Of a stretch of DNA of 64,000 nucleotides, positions 32,418 to 41,367 are shown piece by piece. How positions within the stretch are numbered: position 1 is the first letter of the stretch; each line of letters opens with the position of its first letter. The notes beneath the pieces are model-generated. The model was not told the origin of the DNA, ran no database searches, and saw only the letters and a program-made list of their open reading frames with translations. This DNA comes from DASRSS01 sp963799045 (GTDB lineage: Bacteria; Actinomycetota; Actinomycetes; Mycobacteriales; Jatrophihabitantaceae), in contig CAWCVN010000004.1 in NCBI GenBank assembly GCA_963799045.1, positions 186,001 through 250,000 on the forward strand. Reading direction: 5' to 3'. A program made the translations under genes and the position numbers.

Positions 32418-33506
32418 TCAAACCAGCTTGCGCATCCACCCGTGCGTGTCGGGCACCGCGCCGGTCTGGATCCCGGTGAGCTGTTCGCGAAGCTGCATGG
32501 TGATCGGGCCCGGCGTCCCGTTCCCGACACTCCAGCCGCCGTTCGCGCTGTCGACGGCGCCGACCGGCGTGATCACCGCCGCGGTGCCGCACGCGAAGAC
32601 CTCCGTGAGGGCGCCCGATGCCGCGGCTTCGCGCCATTCGTCGGTGGAGATCTTGCCCTCCTCGACGGCGTAGCCGAGGTCTGCGGCCAGCGTGAGCAGC
32701 GAGTCCCGGGTGACGCCGGGCAGCAGGGTGCCGGTCAGGGCCGGTGTCACGATGCGGGCCGAGGCACCGGAGCCGTAGACGAAGTACAGGTTCATGCCGC
32801 CCATCTCCTCGACCCACCGGTGCTCGGCGGCGTCGAGCCAGACGACCTGGTCGCAGCCCTGCGCGGTGGCCTGGGCCTGGGCGACGAACGCGGCCGCGTA
32901 GTTTCCGCCGCACTTCGCCTCGCCCGTGCCCCCGGGCGCGGCCCGCGTGTACTCGGTCGACAGCCACACCTTGACCGGCTTGATTCCGCCGCTGAAGTAC
33001 GGGCCTGCCGGCGAGGCGATGGCGTAGTAGCTATAGGTACTCGACGGGGCGTTCACGCCGAGCCCGACCTGCGTGGCCAGCATGAACGGGCGCAGGTACA
33101 GCGACTCGTCCGGTGCGGTCGGCACCCAGTGCCGGTCGACGTCGACCAGGGCGCGCAGCGACTCAAGGAACAGCTCCTCCGGCAGCGCCGCCATGCCGAG
33201 GCGGCGCGCCGAGTTCGCGAAGCGCCGCGCGTTCGCGTCGGGTCGGAACGAGGCGATCGAGCCGTCGGTCTGGCGGTACGCCTTGAGACCCTCGAATATC
33301 TCCTGGCCGTAGTGCAGCACAGCGGTGGCCGGGTCGAGTGTCAGCGGGCCGTAGGGGAGTACCCGGCCGTCCCCCCACGCACCGTCGGCATAGTCGATGC
33401 GGACCATGTGATCGGTGAAGTGCCGACCGAAGCCGGGTGCAGCGAGGATCGCGGCGCGCTCGTCGTCACTGCGGGGACTCGGATTTCGCTGCACACTGAA
33501 CGCCAT
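32418..33506 (-). CDS. ilvE: Branched-chain amino acid aminotransferase
   Basis: 362 residues, class IV PLP fold. LHYGQEIFEGLKAYRQTDGSIASFRPDANARRFANSARRL in the N-domain, the PLP lysine within GTGEAKCGGNYAAAFVAQAQA (about 195-215), and DAAEHRWVEEMGGMNLYFV plus EVFACGTAAVITPVGAV in the C-domain are all family signatures. It interconverts branched-chain amino acids and their keto acids in the cytoplasm. Intact. A tetR lies immediately upstream on the same strand, 40 bases away, but faces the divergent BVMO operon instead. Confidence 0.95.
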   Translation of the reverse strand: MAFSVQRNPSPRSDDERAAILAAPGFGRHFTDHMVRIDYADGAWGDGRVLPYGPLTLDPATAVLHYGQEIFEGLKAYRQTDGSIASFRPDANARRFANSARRLGMAALPEELFLESLRALVDVDRHWVPTAPDESLYLRPFMLATQVGLGVNAPSSTYSYYAIASPAGPYFSGGIKPVKVWLSTEYTRAAPGGTGEAKCGGNYAAAFVAQAQATAQGCDQVVWLDAAEHRWVEEMGGMNLYFVYGSGASARIVTPALTGTLLPGVTRDSLLTLAADLGYAVEEGKISTDEWREAAASGALTEVFACGTAAVITPVGAVDSANGGWSVGNGTPGPITMQLREQLTGIQTGAVPDTHGWMRKLV

Positions 33507-33546
33507 AGTTGGGCATCCTAGTTGTTTGCCGGCCGCCTGGCGGAGC

Positions 33547-34209
33547 CTATTTTGCGGGCACCGCCGTGCTGATGGCCTGCTCTGCGGTCAGGATCGAGAC
33601 CAGCGAGGCAACCTGCTCATCGGTCGATGCGAGCACCACCGCGGGCAGGGCCTTGGTCAGCATGTCCTGCAGCGCGGCCCGGTCGGTGCTGCGGTTGTCG
33701 ATCCAGTGGATCGTGCATTCCTCGGCGAAGGCCACCCAGCCGTGCACGGCCAGCTCGGCGCGCGGCCCGAGTTCGAAGCCCAGCGAAGCGACCACCCCGA
33801 CGATGCGCCCGGCGAGTGTCGCCCGGGTCTGGTCGAAGATCGCGCGCATCTGTGCGTCACCGCTCGCCGCGCCCCGCACCAGCGACTTGTAGTTGTCCGG
33901 GTTCTCCTCGACGTAGTCGATGAACGCTCCGATCGCGCCCCGCAACGCCTCGACCGGCGGCAGCGTGGTGTCCGGCTCGGTCCGGTCGAGCAGGTCCTCG
34001 GCCGCCGCCCGGGCCACCTCGGTGTGGAACTCCTGCTTGGACGAGAAGTAGTGGAACAGCAGCCCGCGCGAGATTCCCGCCTTCGTGGCGATGTCCTCGA
34101 CCGAGAGCGCGTCGAGGGTGCGCGTCGCGAGCATCTCCACGCCGAGGGCGATCAGCTGCGCACGCCGTGCCACCGGGTCCAGCCGGGTGCGCTTCTCGCC
34201 TCCTGCCAC
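33547..34209 (-). CDS. TetR family transcriptional regulator
   Basis: 220 residues. HTH: RRAQLIALGVEMLATRTLDALSVEDIATKAGISRGLLFHYFSSKQEFHTEVA, with HYF after the recognition helix. C-terminal helical domain YVEENPDNYKSLVRGAASGDAQMRAIFDQTRATLAGRI (TetR_C_33-like). It is divergent from the BVMO-SDR-esterase operon and probably represses it. The ATG has a ribosome-binding site GGAGGA about eight bases upstream. Confidence 0.87.
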   Translation of the reverse strand: MAGGEKRTRLDPVARRAQLIALGVEMLATRTLDALSVEDIATKAGISRGLLFHYFSSKQEFHTEVARAAAEDLLDRTEPDTTLPPVEALRGAIGAFIDYVEENPDNYKSLVRGAASGDAQMRAIFDQTRATLAGRIVGVVASLGFELGPRAELAVHGWVAFAEECTIHWIDNRSTDRAALQDMLTKALPAVVLASTDEQVASLVSILTAEQAISTAVPAK

Positions 34210-34288
34210 GGTTCCTCCTGTTCTCGCGCAGCCGCGTTCGCGGTGCCGAGGTCCAATCGTAGCCCTATTGAACCAGAGCCAACTAGCT

Positions 34289-34305
34289 ATTGACTGCTAT
34301 TCAAT
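34289..34305. promoter_or_regulatory. Operator candidate for the mymA-like operon
   Basis: ATTGA (34289-34293) and TCAAT (34301-34305) form a palindrome with a 7-base centre, 22 bases before the BVMO start. A related ATTGAAC half-site lies about 24 bases further left. The whole 34255-34315 stretch is AT-rich against its surroundings and is the likely divergent promoter. Confidence 0.4.
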
Positions 34306-34326
34306 GATGCCTTTAGCCTGGTGCGC

Positions 34327-35937
34327 ATGACTCAGGCAACCCGTGGCCGGACGCAGGCGCGCGCCCGGCGAGCGCGCTCCGCCGGCTCCGGCTCCACGCG
34401 GCGCCACCTCGGCGTGCTGATCATCGGCTCCGGCTTCGCCGGCCTGGGCACGGCCATCCGGCTGGCCAAGGACGGGCGCGAGGACTACCTGGTGATCGAG
34501 CGCGGCACCGAGGTCGGCGGCACCTGGCGCGACAACACCTACCCCGGTGCCGCCTGCGACGTGCCCTCCCACCTGTACTCCTACTCCTTCGAGCTGAACC
34601 CCGACTGGTCGCGCTCGTTCTCGCCGCAGAGCGAGATCCAGGACTACCTGCGCGCCACCGCCCGCAAGTACGGCGTGCTGGACAAGCACCTGTTCGGCAC
34701 CGAGGTCACGCTCGCGCGGTGGGACGAGGCGAGCGGCCGCTGGCTGGTGGACACGACGAACGGCGAGTTCAGCGCCGACGTGCTGGTCAGCGCGGTCGGC
34801 GCGCTGTGCGAGCCCGCGCTTCCGGACATCAAGGGCATCGAGTCCTTCGGCGGCGAGATCTTCCACTCGGCCAGGTGGGACCACCAGGCCGAGCTCACCG
34901 GCAAGCGTGTCGCCCTGATCGGCACCGGCGCGTCGGCCATCCAGATCGGCCCGGCCATCGCCGACCGGGTGGCGCACCTGGACGTCTACCAGCGCACCGC
35001 GCCGTGGGTCATGCCGCGCCACGACCGGACCTACCCCGCGGCCGAGAAGTTCGCGTACAAGCACGTGCCCTACCTGCAGCGGCTCGCGCGCGAGCTCATC
35101 TACTGGGGCCGCGAGTCCTACGTGCTCGGCTTCGCGTTCGCGCCGAGGATCCTGCGTGCAGCGCAGAAGGCCGCCCGGCGCAACATCACCAAGGCGATCT
35201 CCGATCCCGACCTGCGCCGCAAGGTCACGCCCGACTTCCAGATCGGATGCAAGCGGATCCTGCTGTCCAACGACTGGTACCCGATGCTGGCCAAGCCGCA
35301 GGTCGATCTCGTCACCGACGGCATCAAGGAGATCCGCGAGAACGCGATCGTCACGGCGGACGGCACGGTGCGCGAGGTCGACGCGATCGTCGTCGCCACC
35401 GGGTTCCACGTGACCGACTCCCCGACCTTCGAGCACATCATCGGTGCCGACGGCCGCGCGCTCGGCCGGATCTGGGACGAGAAGGGGCAGCAGGCCTACA
35501 AGGGAGCGACCGTCTCGGGCTTCCCGAACCTGTTCTTCGTGATCGGGCCGAACACCGGCCTCGGCCACAGCTCGATGGTCTACATGGCCGAGTCGCAGAT
35601 CAACTATCTGGCCAGCGCGCTCGACGAGATGGACCGCTACGGCCTGGCCACCGTCGAGGTGCGTGCGGACAGGCAGCACGCGTTCAACGAACGCCTGCAG
35701 CGGCACATGCGGCATACGATCTGGACGACCGGTGGCTGTTCGAGCTGGTACCTGGACAAGCACGGCAACAACACCACGCTGTGGCCAAGCTTCACCTTCG
35801 TATTCCGCCAGATGACCCGCAAGTTCGACCTCGGCGCCTACCGCACGACGGCCCGAACCGACCGCACGGCACCGGACTCCGACCTGGTCGCTGTGCACGC
35901 CGCGACCCCCGAAGCGACCGCAGGAAAGGCACGTTGA
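34327..35937 (+). CDS. Baeyer-Villiger-type flavin monooxygenase, MymA-like
   Basis: 536 residues. A 25-residue Arg-rich N-terminus is followed by LIIGSGFAGLGTAIRLAKDG (FAD), VIERGTEVGGTWRDNTYPGAACDVPSHLYSYSFE (the class B GGTWxxNxYPGxxCDxxSxxYxxS signature), the BVMO fingerprint FGGEIFHSARW (FxGxxxHxxxW) and VALIGTGASAIQIGPAIA (NADPH). WVMPRHDRTYP and ATGFHVTDSPTFEHIIG complete it. It inserts oxygen next to carbonyls or oxygenates S/N atoms. Gene order with an SDR and an HSL-type esterase equals mymA-sadH/lipR of Mycobacterium. GTG 34321 is an alternative start. Confidence 0.88.
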   Translation: MTQATRGRTQARARRARSAGSGSTRRHLGVLIIGSGFAGLGTAIRLAKDGREDYLVIERGTEVGGTWRDNTYPGAACDVPSHLYSYSFELNPDWSRSFSPQSEIQDYLRATARKYGVLDKHLFGTEVTLARWDEASGRWLVDTTNGEFSADVLVSAVGALCEPALPDIKGIESFGGEIFHSARWDHQAELTGKRVALIGTGASAIQIGPAIADRVAHLDVYQRTAPWVMPRHDRTYPAAEKFAYKHVPYLQRLARELIYWGRESYVLGFAFAPRILRAAQKAARRNITKAISDPDLRRKVTPDFQIGCKRILLSNDWYPMLAKPQVDLVTDGIKEIRENAIVTADGTVREVDAIVVATGFHVTDSPTFEHIIGADGRALGRIWDEKGQQAYKGATVSGFPNLFFVIGPNTGLGHSSMVYMAESQINYLASALDEMDRYGLATVEVRADRQHAFNERLQRHMRHTIWTTGGCSSWYLDKHGNNTTLWPSFTFVFRQMTRKFDLGAYRTTARTDRTAPDSDLVAVHAATPEATAGKAR

Positions 35938-35938
35938 C

Positions 35939-36814
35939 ATGACGGACATCAAGGGCAAGGTCGTTGTCATCACCGGCGCCGGCTCGGGCATCGGCCGGGC
36001 ACTCGCCTACGACGTAGCGCGGCGCGGCGCACGGTTGGCGATCAGCGACGTCGACGAGGTCGGCCTGGCCGAGACGGCGCGGCACGTGAAGGTGATCGGC
36101 GCGCAGGTGCACGAACAGCGCCTCGACGTCACCGACCGCGCCGCTGTGCTCGCCTACGCCGACACCGTCGTGGCCGAGTACGGCACCGTGAACATCGTCG
36201 TCAACAACGCCGGCATCGCCTTCACCGGCGACATCGAGGACATGACGTTCGAACAGATCGAGCGTGTCGTGGACGTCGACTTCTGGGGCGTGGTCAACGG
36301 CACCAAGGCGTTCCTTCCGCACCTGATCGCCTCGGGTGAGGGCCACGTCGTGAACATCTCCAGCCTGTTCGGCCTGCTGTCGATGCCCGGCCAGGGCGCC
36401 TACAACGCGGCGAAGTTCGCGGTGCGTGGCTTCACCGAGGCGCTGCGCCAGGAAATGATCATCAGCGGCCACCCGGTCGAGGTCACCTGCGTACACCCCG
36501 GCGGCATCAAGACGGCCATTGCCCGCAACGCCGATGCGGTCGAGGGCATGGACGCCGCGAAGCTGGCGGAGGTGTTCGACTCGAAGCTGGCGAAGACCTC
36601 GCCCGAACAGGCCGCCAAGACCATCCTCCGCGCGGTGCTCGGCAACCGCCCCCGCGCGGTGGTCGGCCTCGATGCCCGCTTCCTCGATCTGTTCATCCGC
36701 CTCGTCGGGCCGGCCTACCAGCGCATCTTCTCGATCGCTGCGGGGCGGATCATGCCGGCCGACACGGTGACCGCCGCACCGAAGGCGAGCGCGCGCGGCA
36801 AGGCCTCGGCATAG
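35939..36814 (+). CDS. Short-chain dehydrogenase/reductase, SadH-like
   Basis: 291 residues. VVVITGAGSGIGRALAYDVARRGARLAISDVDE is the TGxxxGxG NAD(P) motif, NIVVNNAGIAF the NNAG strand, and NISSLFGLLSMPGQGAYNAAKFAVRGF contains Ser and YxxxK (YNAAK). A C-terminal extension (RFLDLFIRLVGPAYQRIFSIAAGRIMP) with hydrophobic helices is typical of SadH, suggesting membrane association. It starts one base after the BVMO stop and stops directly before the esterase ATG (TAGATG), so the three genes are one tight operon. Confidence 0.9.
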   Translation: MTDIKGKVVVITGAGSGIGRALAYDVARRGARLAISDVDEVGLAETARHVKVIGAQVHEQRLDVTDRAAVLAYADTVVAEYGTVNIVVNNAGIAFTGDIEDMTFEQIERVVDVDFWGVVNGTKAFLPHLIASGEGHVVNISSLFGLLSMPGQGAYNAAKFAVRGFTEALRQEMIISGHPVEVTCVHPGGIKTAIARNADAVEGMDAAKLAEVFDSKLAKTSPEQAAKTILRAVLGNRPRAVVGLDARFLDLFIRLVGPAYQRIFSIAAGRIMPADTVTAAPKASARGKASA

Positions 36815-37717
36815 ATGGCGCACCTGCCACGCTGGGCCGTCGTCGGGTTCACGGCACCGCTGTACCGCGGCGCCCTGCACCATCGCCGCTCCGTCGCGAC
36901 CCAGCGGCGGATCACCGAGCTTGCCGCGCGTACCGGCCGGGCGCCGGCCGGCACCCAGGTCGAGGCGCTGTCCCTCGGCGGGCGCCCGGCCGAGCGGGTG
37001 ACGTGCGGTGCGACCCAGCGCCCGCGCGCGATCTTGTACCTGCACGGCGGCGGCTACGTCGTCGGCTCGGCGCGGATGTACCGGGTGCTCGCGGCGCACC
37101 TGTCCCGCGCCGCGGGTGCGGTCGTCTACACCCTCGACTACCGGCTCGCTCCCGAGCACGTGTTCCCGGCGGCGCTGGACGACGCCGTCGCCGCCTTCGA
37201 CGACCTGGTCGCGCGCGAGGGCTATCGGCCCGAGCGCATCGCGATCGCGGGCGACTCGGCCGGCGGCGGGCTGGCCGTCGCGGCCGCGCGGGTGCTCACC
37301 GACCGCGGCCGGCGGCCCGGCGCGCTGGCGCTGCTCTCACCGTGGACCGATCCGACCGACGACGACGGGGCGGCACGCGACTTCGTCATCAACAAGGCGT
37401 GGGGGCTCGCCTGCGGGCAGCTGTACCGCGGCGACGCCGACCCGCACGATCCCGGCTTCGCCCCGATGTACGCCGAGCTGTCCGGCCTGCCGCCGATGCT
37501 CATCCACCGGAGCACGAGCGAAGTCCTGGCCGGGCAGATCGCCCGCTTCGCGGAACGGGCCCGCGCGGCGGGTGTCGACGTGCGGCTGGTCGATCACCGG
37601 CGGCTGTGGCACTCCGGTCAGATGCTGGCCGGGATGCTGCGCGAAGCCACCGACGCCGTCCACAGCATCGGCGTCTACCTCCGCCCGCGACTGGACACGG
37701 TGACCGCCCCCGTCTGA
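36815..37717 (+). CDS. Alpha/beta hydrolase, HSL family (LipR-like)
   Basis: 300 residues. The hormone-sensitive-lipase motif is ILYLHGGGYVVGSARMYRVLAAHLSR (HGGGYVxGS oxyanion hole, about 70-95). The nucleophile elbow is IAIAGDSAGGGLAVAAA (GDSAGG, about 143-159), with a C-terminal acid/His region RLVDHRRLWHSGQML. It hydrolyses short to medium acyl esters and could cleave the esters made by the upstream BVMO. It is last in the BVMO-SDR-esterase operon and convergent with htdX. Confidence 0.9.
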   Translation: MAHLPRWAVVGFTAPLYRGALHHRRSVATQRRITELAARTGRAPAGTQVEALSLGGRPAERVTCGATQRPRAILYLHGGGYVVGSARMYRVLAAHLSRAAGAVVYTLDYRLAPEHVFPAALDDAVAAFDDLVAREGYRPERIAIAGDSAGGGLAVAAARVLTDRGRRPGALALLSPWTDPTDDDGAARDFVINKAWGLACGQLYRGDADPHDPGFAPMYAELSGLPPMLIHRSTSEVLAGQIARFAERARAAGVDVRLVDHRRLWHSGQMLAGMLREATDAVHSIGVYLRPRLDTVTAPV

Positions 37718-37718
37718 G

Positions 37719-37731
37719 CCCACCTTGTGGG
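37719..37731. terminator. Short hairpin between convergent genes
   Basis: CCCAC (37719-37723) and GTGGG (37727-37731) with a CTT loop fill the 14-base gap between the esterase stop and the htdX stop. It may terminate both transcripts; the stem is short. Confidence 0.3.
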
Positions 37732-38589
37732 TCAGTGGGGGGTGGTGACGGTTCCCGACAGGTGCGGCTTGCCGGACCGTGCGCTGCGCACGTCGAGGTC
37801 CCAGCCGGCCCCGGTGCGGGTCGAGGTCACCGCCACCGTCGAGGGCAGGAACACCGGCGTCTTGAAGGCCACCGCCACGGTGTAGCCGTCCGGCAGTCGT
37901 CCCTCCAGCGTCGCGAGCGTGCGCGCCTTCAGCCACATGCCGTGCGCGATCGCCGACGGGAACCCGAAGGCCTTGGCGCTCAGGCCGTACAGGTGAATCG
38001 GGTTGCGGTCGCCGGACACGGCCCCGTAACGCCGGCCGATGTCGCCGGGCACCCGTATCTGGGCGGGCAGCCCGGCGGGCGGCTCGGGCACGGCCTTGGG
38101 CTTGCCGTCGCCGGACGGGCGCTCGGGCTTGCCCTCCCGGCGCAGGTAGGTGCTGCGGCCGGTCCACACCAGCTCGCTGCCCACCCGTGCCTCGCTGATC
38201 AGGTCCAGCTGCCGGCCCACCGCGTGCGGACGCAGGTTGTCCCCGCGCACGGTGAACGCCACCTGCTCGTCGATCCGGACGCGACGATGCACGGTGATCT
38301 CGTTCGCCACATGGACCAGCCCGACCAGCGGGAACGGGAAGGCCCGCTCGGTCATCAGCGTCACCTGCAGCGGAAAGGCCAGCACGTGCAGGTAGGTCGG
38401 CGGCAGCGTGTCGCCGAAGCGGAAGCCGCACACCCGGTCGTACTCGGCGAGGTGGCGCGCGTCGATCGAGCGTGCCGTCAGGTCGTATCGGGAGCCGGGG
38501 AGCGTGTCGCCGTGGTGCAGCGCAGCGGTCACCGCGGCCTTCGCGTACAGCGTGCCGAGCGACGGCGGTGCGTCAAGGGTCTTCGTCAC
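37732..38589 (-). CDS. MaoC-like 3-hydroxyacyl-thioester dehydratase, HtdX-like
   Basis: 285 residues of the double hotdog MaoC type. The N-terminal half has FRFGDTLPPTYLHVLAFPLQVTLMTERAFPFPLVGLVHVANEITVHRR. The C-terminal half carries the R-specific hydratase motif: GRRYGAVSGDRNPIHLYGLSAKAFGFPSAIAHGMWLKARTLATLEG (YAxxSGDxNPIHxxxxxAxxxGFxxxIAHGMW, about 184-228) with catalytic Asp and His. It dehydrates 3-hydroxyacyl thioesters. It is last in the fadA2-fabG4-mce-htdX operon; in Mycobacterium htdX and fabG4 are likewise neighbours (Rv0241c, Rv0242c). Confidence 0.88.
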   Translation of the reverse strand: MTKTLDAPPSLGTLYAKAAVTAALHHGDTLPGSRYDLTARSIDARHLAEYDRVCGFRFGDTLPPTYLHVLAFPLQVTLMTERAFPFPLVGLVHVANEITVHRRVRIDEQVAFTVRGDNLRPHAVGRQLDLISEARVGSELVWTGRSTYLRREGKPERPSGDGKPKAVPEPPAGLPAQIRVPGDIGRRYGAVSGDRNPIHLYGLSAKAFGFPSAIAHGMWLKARTLATLEGRLPDGYTVAVAFKTPVFLPSTVAVTSTRTGAGWDLDVRSARSGKPHLSGTVTTPH

Positions 38590-38629
38590 CTTGCTCTCCC
38601 TGTCTGTCGGTCCGGTCGTCGTGCGTGGC

Positions 38630-39958
38630 TCAGTTCAGCGCGGTCGTCAAGATCGCCAACCACGACCGGTCCCCGATGAGCCCGGCGCTGTTCAGCGAGG
38701 TTCCGATACGCACCGTCTGACCGGTGTTGGCGGTCACGACCCGCGGGTAGGCGACGTCACCGCCGGAGGCGCTGATCGGGTCGCCCCCGGGCACGTTCGC
38801 CGAGCCGCGCACGTTGATCCCGCTCGAGACCGGGGCGGTGCAGTGGGCGGCGACGTTCGGCTTCTGCGGCGAGGTGTCCGACGGCGGACGGATGACGGTG
38901 TTGTCATAGCCCTGGCGCCCCTGCTTCGGGTCGCCGCAGTCCGGCGGGTCGTTGACGTTCAGGACGAAGCCGAGCGCCTCGGTGCCGCTCGGCTTCATCA
39001 CGCTCATCCCGCCCGCGGTCATGTTGGGGTACAGCTCGAGGATCTGCTCGATACCGTTGACGTGGCGCACCAGCGTCTCGCCGGTCACGGCGAGGTCCGC
39101 GATCACAGCCCCCAGATCGGTGCGATTGTCCTGCACGAACGAGCGCACGACGGCCAGGTCGCCCGGCGCCTGGTCGAGCAGGTTGCGGATGTCGGAGTCG
39201 CTGGCCTTCAGCTGTCCCGACAACAGGTTCAGGTTGCGCGCGAAGCCGCGCAGCGCGCTGCCCTCCGCCAGCTGCGTGCTCAGCACCGTGTCGGCGGATC
39301 CGAGCAGCGCGACCGTCTGCGAGAGGTTCTGCTGCGCCGTCGTCAGGAAGGTGTGCGACGCGTCCAGCAGGTTGCCGAGGTCCTGACCGCGGTGGTCGAG
39401 CGCATTGCCGAGCTCGGTGATCGCGGTCCGCAACGCCGGGAGGTCCACGGAGTTGACCAGCGAGTCCATGTTCTGGAGCAGGTGCTGCGCGGAGACGGGC
39501 ACCTTGTTGCGCGACATCGGGATCGTCATCCCGTTGGACAGGTACGGGCCACCGGACGACGGGGGCACGAGGTTGACGTACTGCTCACCGACCACCGAGC
39601 GGTCGGACACGATCGCGGCCGCGCTCGCCGGGATGCGGGGGTGGGAGCAGTTGTCCAGGTGCAGGTCGACCTGCACCCCCTTGCCGAGCAGCCTCAGGTC
39701 GCCGACCTTGCCGACGGTCACGCCGCGGTAGGTCACCTCGGCCGAGGTGAAGATGCCGCCCGAGTCGGGGAAGTCGGCGTGGACCGTGCACCCGCCGGAG
39801 CTGAAGACCCTGGTCAGCCCGACGTAGTTGGCGCTGACGTAGGCGACGCCGGCCAGCGTGATGACCATGAACAGGACCAGCTGGAGGCGCACGCTGCGGC
39901 TCAGGCCGCCACGCAGCAGGGGTCGCTGTTCCTGCTGCTCTGTCGGTTCTGTCGTCAT
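38630..39958 (-). CDS. Solitary MCE-family (MlaD-domain) protein
   Basis: 442 residues. A cytoplasmic Gln-rich start, one membrane anchor (VRLQLVLFMVITLAGVAYVSANYVGL, about 23-48), then the MCE domain: GCTVHADFPDSGGIFTSAEVTYRGVTVGKVGDLRLLGKGVQVDLHLDN through IVSDRSVVGEQYVNLVPPSSGGPYL. A long helical region (about 155-320) forms the needle-like barrel known in mycobacterial Mce proteins. The tail is Gly/Pro-rich with four cysteines overall. It is of the MceF type. MCE proteins carry lipids across the envelope, normally as six-gene sets with YrbE permeases; here one copy sits inside a fatty-acid operon with no yrbE nearby. Confidence 0.85.
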   Translation of the reverse strand: MTTEPTEQQEQRPLLRGGLSRSVRLQLVLFMVITLAGVAYVSANYVGLTRVFSSGGCTVHADFPDSGGIFTSAEVTYRGVTVGKVGDLRLLGKGVQVDLHLDNCSHPRIPASAAAIVSDRSVVGEQYVNLVPPSSGGPYLSNGMTIPMSRNKVPVSAQHLLQNMDSLVNSVDLPALRTAITELGNALDHRGQDLGNLLDASHTFLTTAQQNLSQTVALLGSADTVLSTQLAEGSALRGFARNLNLLSGQLKASDSDIRNLLDQAPGDLAVVRSFVQDNRTDLGAVIADLAVTGETLVRHVNGIEQILELYPNMTAGGMSVMKPSGTEALGFVLNVNDPPDCGDPKQGRQGYDNTVIRPPSDTSPQKPNVAAHCTAPVSSGINVRGSANVPGGDPISASGGDVAYPRVVTANTGQTVRIGTSLNSAGLIGDRSWLAILTTALN

Positions 39959-40035
39959 ACCGTTCGTCGGACGTTCACAGTCGAGTTCCCCCGAGGAGTC
40001 GGCGCGGGCGCTGCGGTGCCGGGCGAGGCCTCACG

Positions 40036-41364
40036 CTACGCGCCGACGAGGTTCTGCCCGCACACACGCAGCACCTGCCCGTTGACGCCACCCGCGCCGG
40101 GTGAGCTGAGCCATGCGGCCGCCTCTGCGACGTCGATCGGCAATCCGGCCTGCTGCAGGCTCGATAGCCGGCGCGCCACCTCGCGGGTGGCCAGCGGCAT
40201 CTTCGCCGTCATCTCGGTGTCGATGAAGCCGGGCGCGACGGCGTTGATCGTGGAGTTGCCGTGCTTGGCGAACGCGGCGGCCGACGAGCGCACCAGCCCG
40301 ATCACTCCGGCCTTGGTCGCGCCGTAGTTCGTCTGGCCGCGGTTGCCCGAGAAGCCGGTCGTCGACGACAGGCAGACGACGCGCGACTGCTCGCGCAGCT
40401 GGTCACTGTCGAGCAGGGCGGCGTTGATGCGCAGCTGCGAGTCGAGGTTGACCGCGATCACCGACGACCACTGGTCCGGCTTCATGTTGGCCAGCAGTTT
40501 GTCGCGGGTGATCCCGGCGTTGTGGATCAGGATGTCCAGTCCGTCGGTGTGCGTGGCCAGGTGTGCGAGCAGCCGTTCCGGCGCCTCCGGCGAGGCGACG
40601 TCCAGGTGCAGCGTCGTGCCGCCGATTCGGTTGGCCACCTTGGTCAGCGCCTCACCGGCCGCGGGCAGGTCGGCGGCGATCACGTGCGCGCCGTCGCGGG
40701 CCAGCACTCCGGCGATAGCCGCGCCGATGCCCCGCGCTGCACCGGTCACCAGCGCTGTCTTGCCGGCGAGCGGCTGGTCCCAGTCGCTGGGCTCCGGCGC
40801 CACCCCCGCGTCGAGGCGGATGGGCTGGCCGTCGACGTAGGCGCCCTTGCCGGACAGGAGGAATCTCAGGGCCGAGCCCAGCGAGGCTTCGTCCTCGACG
40901 AGCAGCAGGTTCGCCGTCGACCCGCGCTGCAGCTCCTTGGCCAGCGAGCGCACGATGCCGTCCAGCGCCTGCCGTGACGCGTCGACCGAGACCTCGCCGC
41001 CGCCCGGTGCGCGGCCCAGCACCACGACCCGGCCGCTCGGTGTCAGCTGGCGCAGCGCCCCGGAGAAGAACGACTGGAAGCCGGCCAGGTCCGCCGGGTT
41101 CGCGACCGCCCGGGCGTCGAAGACCAGCGCGCCGTAGCGGGCGCCCTCCCGGGGGCCGTCCGCCACCTCCGCGCCCGCGGCGGTGAGCGTCTGGCGCAGC
41201 TGCGCCGTGCTGCCGTCACCGGTCGCGCCGAGCAGCACGGGTCCGGGCAGGAGCGGCGCGCCGGGCTCGTACCGGCGCAGCACCGCGGGACGGGGCAGCC
41301 CGACCCGCGAGGCGACGGCCGAGCCGACCGGCGAGTTGACCAGGCTCAGGTAGCGATCGGACAT
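40036..41364 (-). CDS. fabG4: 3-oxoacyl-ACP/CoA reductase, high-molecular-weight FabG4 type
   Basis: 442 residues, about twice the length of ordinary FabG. Residues 1-205 form the degenerate flavodoxin-like domain of HMwFabG (PGPVLLGATGDGSTAQLRQTLTAAGAEVADGPREGARYGALVFDARAV). Residues 210-442 are a complete SDR: KTALVTGAARGIGAAIAGVLARDGAHVIAADLP, LDILIHNAGITRDKLLANM, VVCLSSTTGFSGNRGQTNYGATKAGVIGLVR (Ser and YxxxK) and NAVAPGFIDTEMT. The family prefers NADH and reduces long-chain 3-oxoacyl-CoA. It starts three bases after fadA2 ends. Confidence 0.92.
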   Translation of the reverse strand: MSDRYLSLVNSPVGSAVASRVGLPRPAVLRRYEPGAPLLPGPVLLGATGDGSTAQLRQTLTAAGAEVADGPREGARYGALVFDARAVANPADLAGFQSFFSGALRQLTPSGRVVVLGRAPGGGEVSVDASRQALDGIVRSLAKELQRGSTANLLLVEDEASLGSALRFLLSGKGAYVDGQPIRLDAGVAPEPSDWDQPLAGKTALVTGAARGIGAAIAGVLARDGAHVIAADLPAAGEALTKVANRIGGTTLHLDVASPEAPERLLAHLATHTDGLDILIHNAGITRDKLLANMKPDQWSSVIAVNLDSQLRINAALLDSDQLREQSRVVCLSSTTGFSGNRGQTNYGATKAGVIGLVRSSAAAFAKHGNSTINAVAPGFIDTEMTAKMPLATREVARRLSSLQQAGLPIDVAEAAAWLSSPGAGGVNGQVLRVCGQNLVGA

Positions 41365-41367
41365 GGC

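Noticed and set aside
34297..35991. A 564-codon minus-strand frame opposite the BVMO
   Set aside because: Antisense shadow; the BVMO on the plus strand has all family motifs.
38408..40327. A 639-codon plus-strand frame across htdX, mce and fabG4
   Set aside because: Antisense to three recognised genes with composition typical of the complementary frame; no domain visible.
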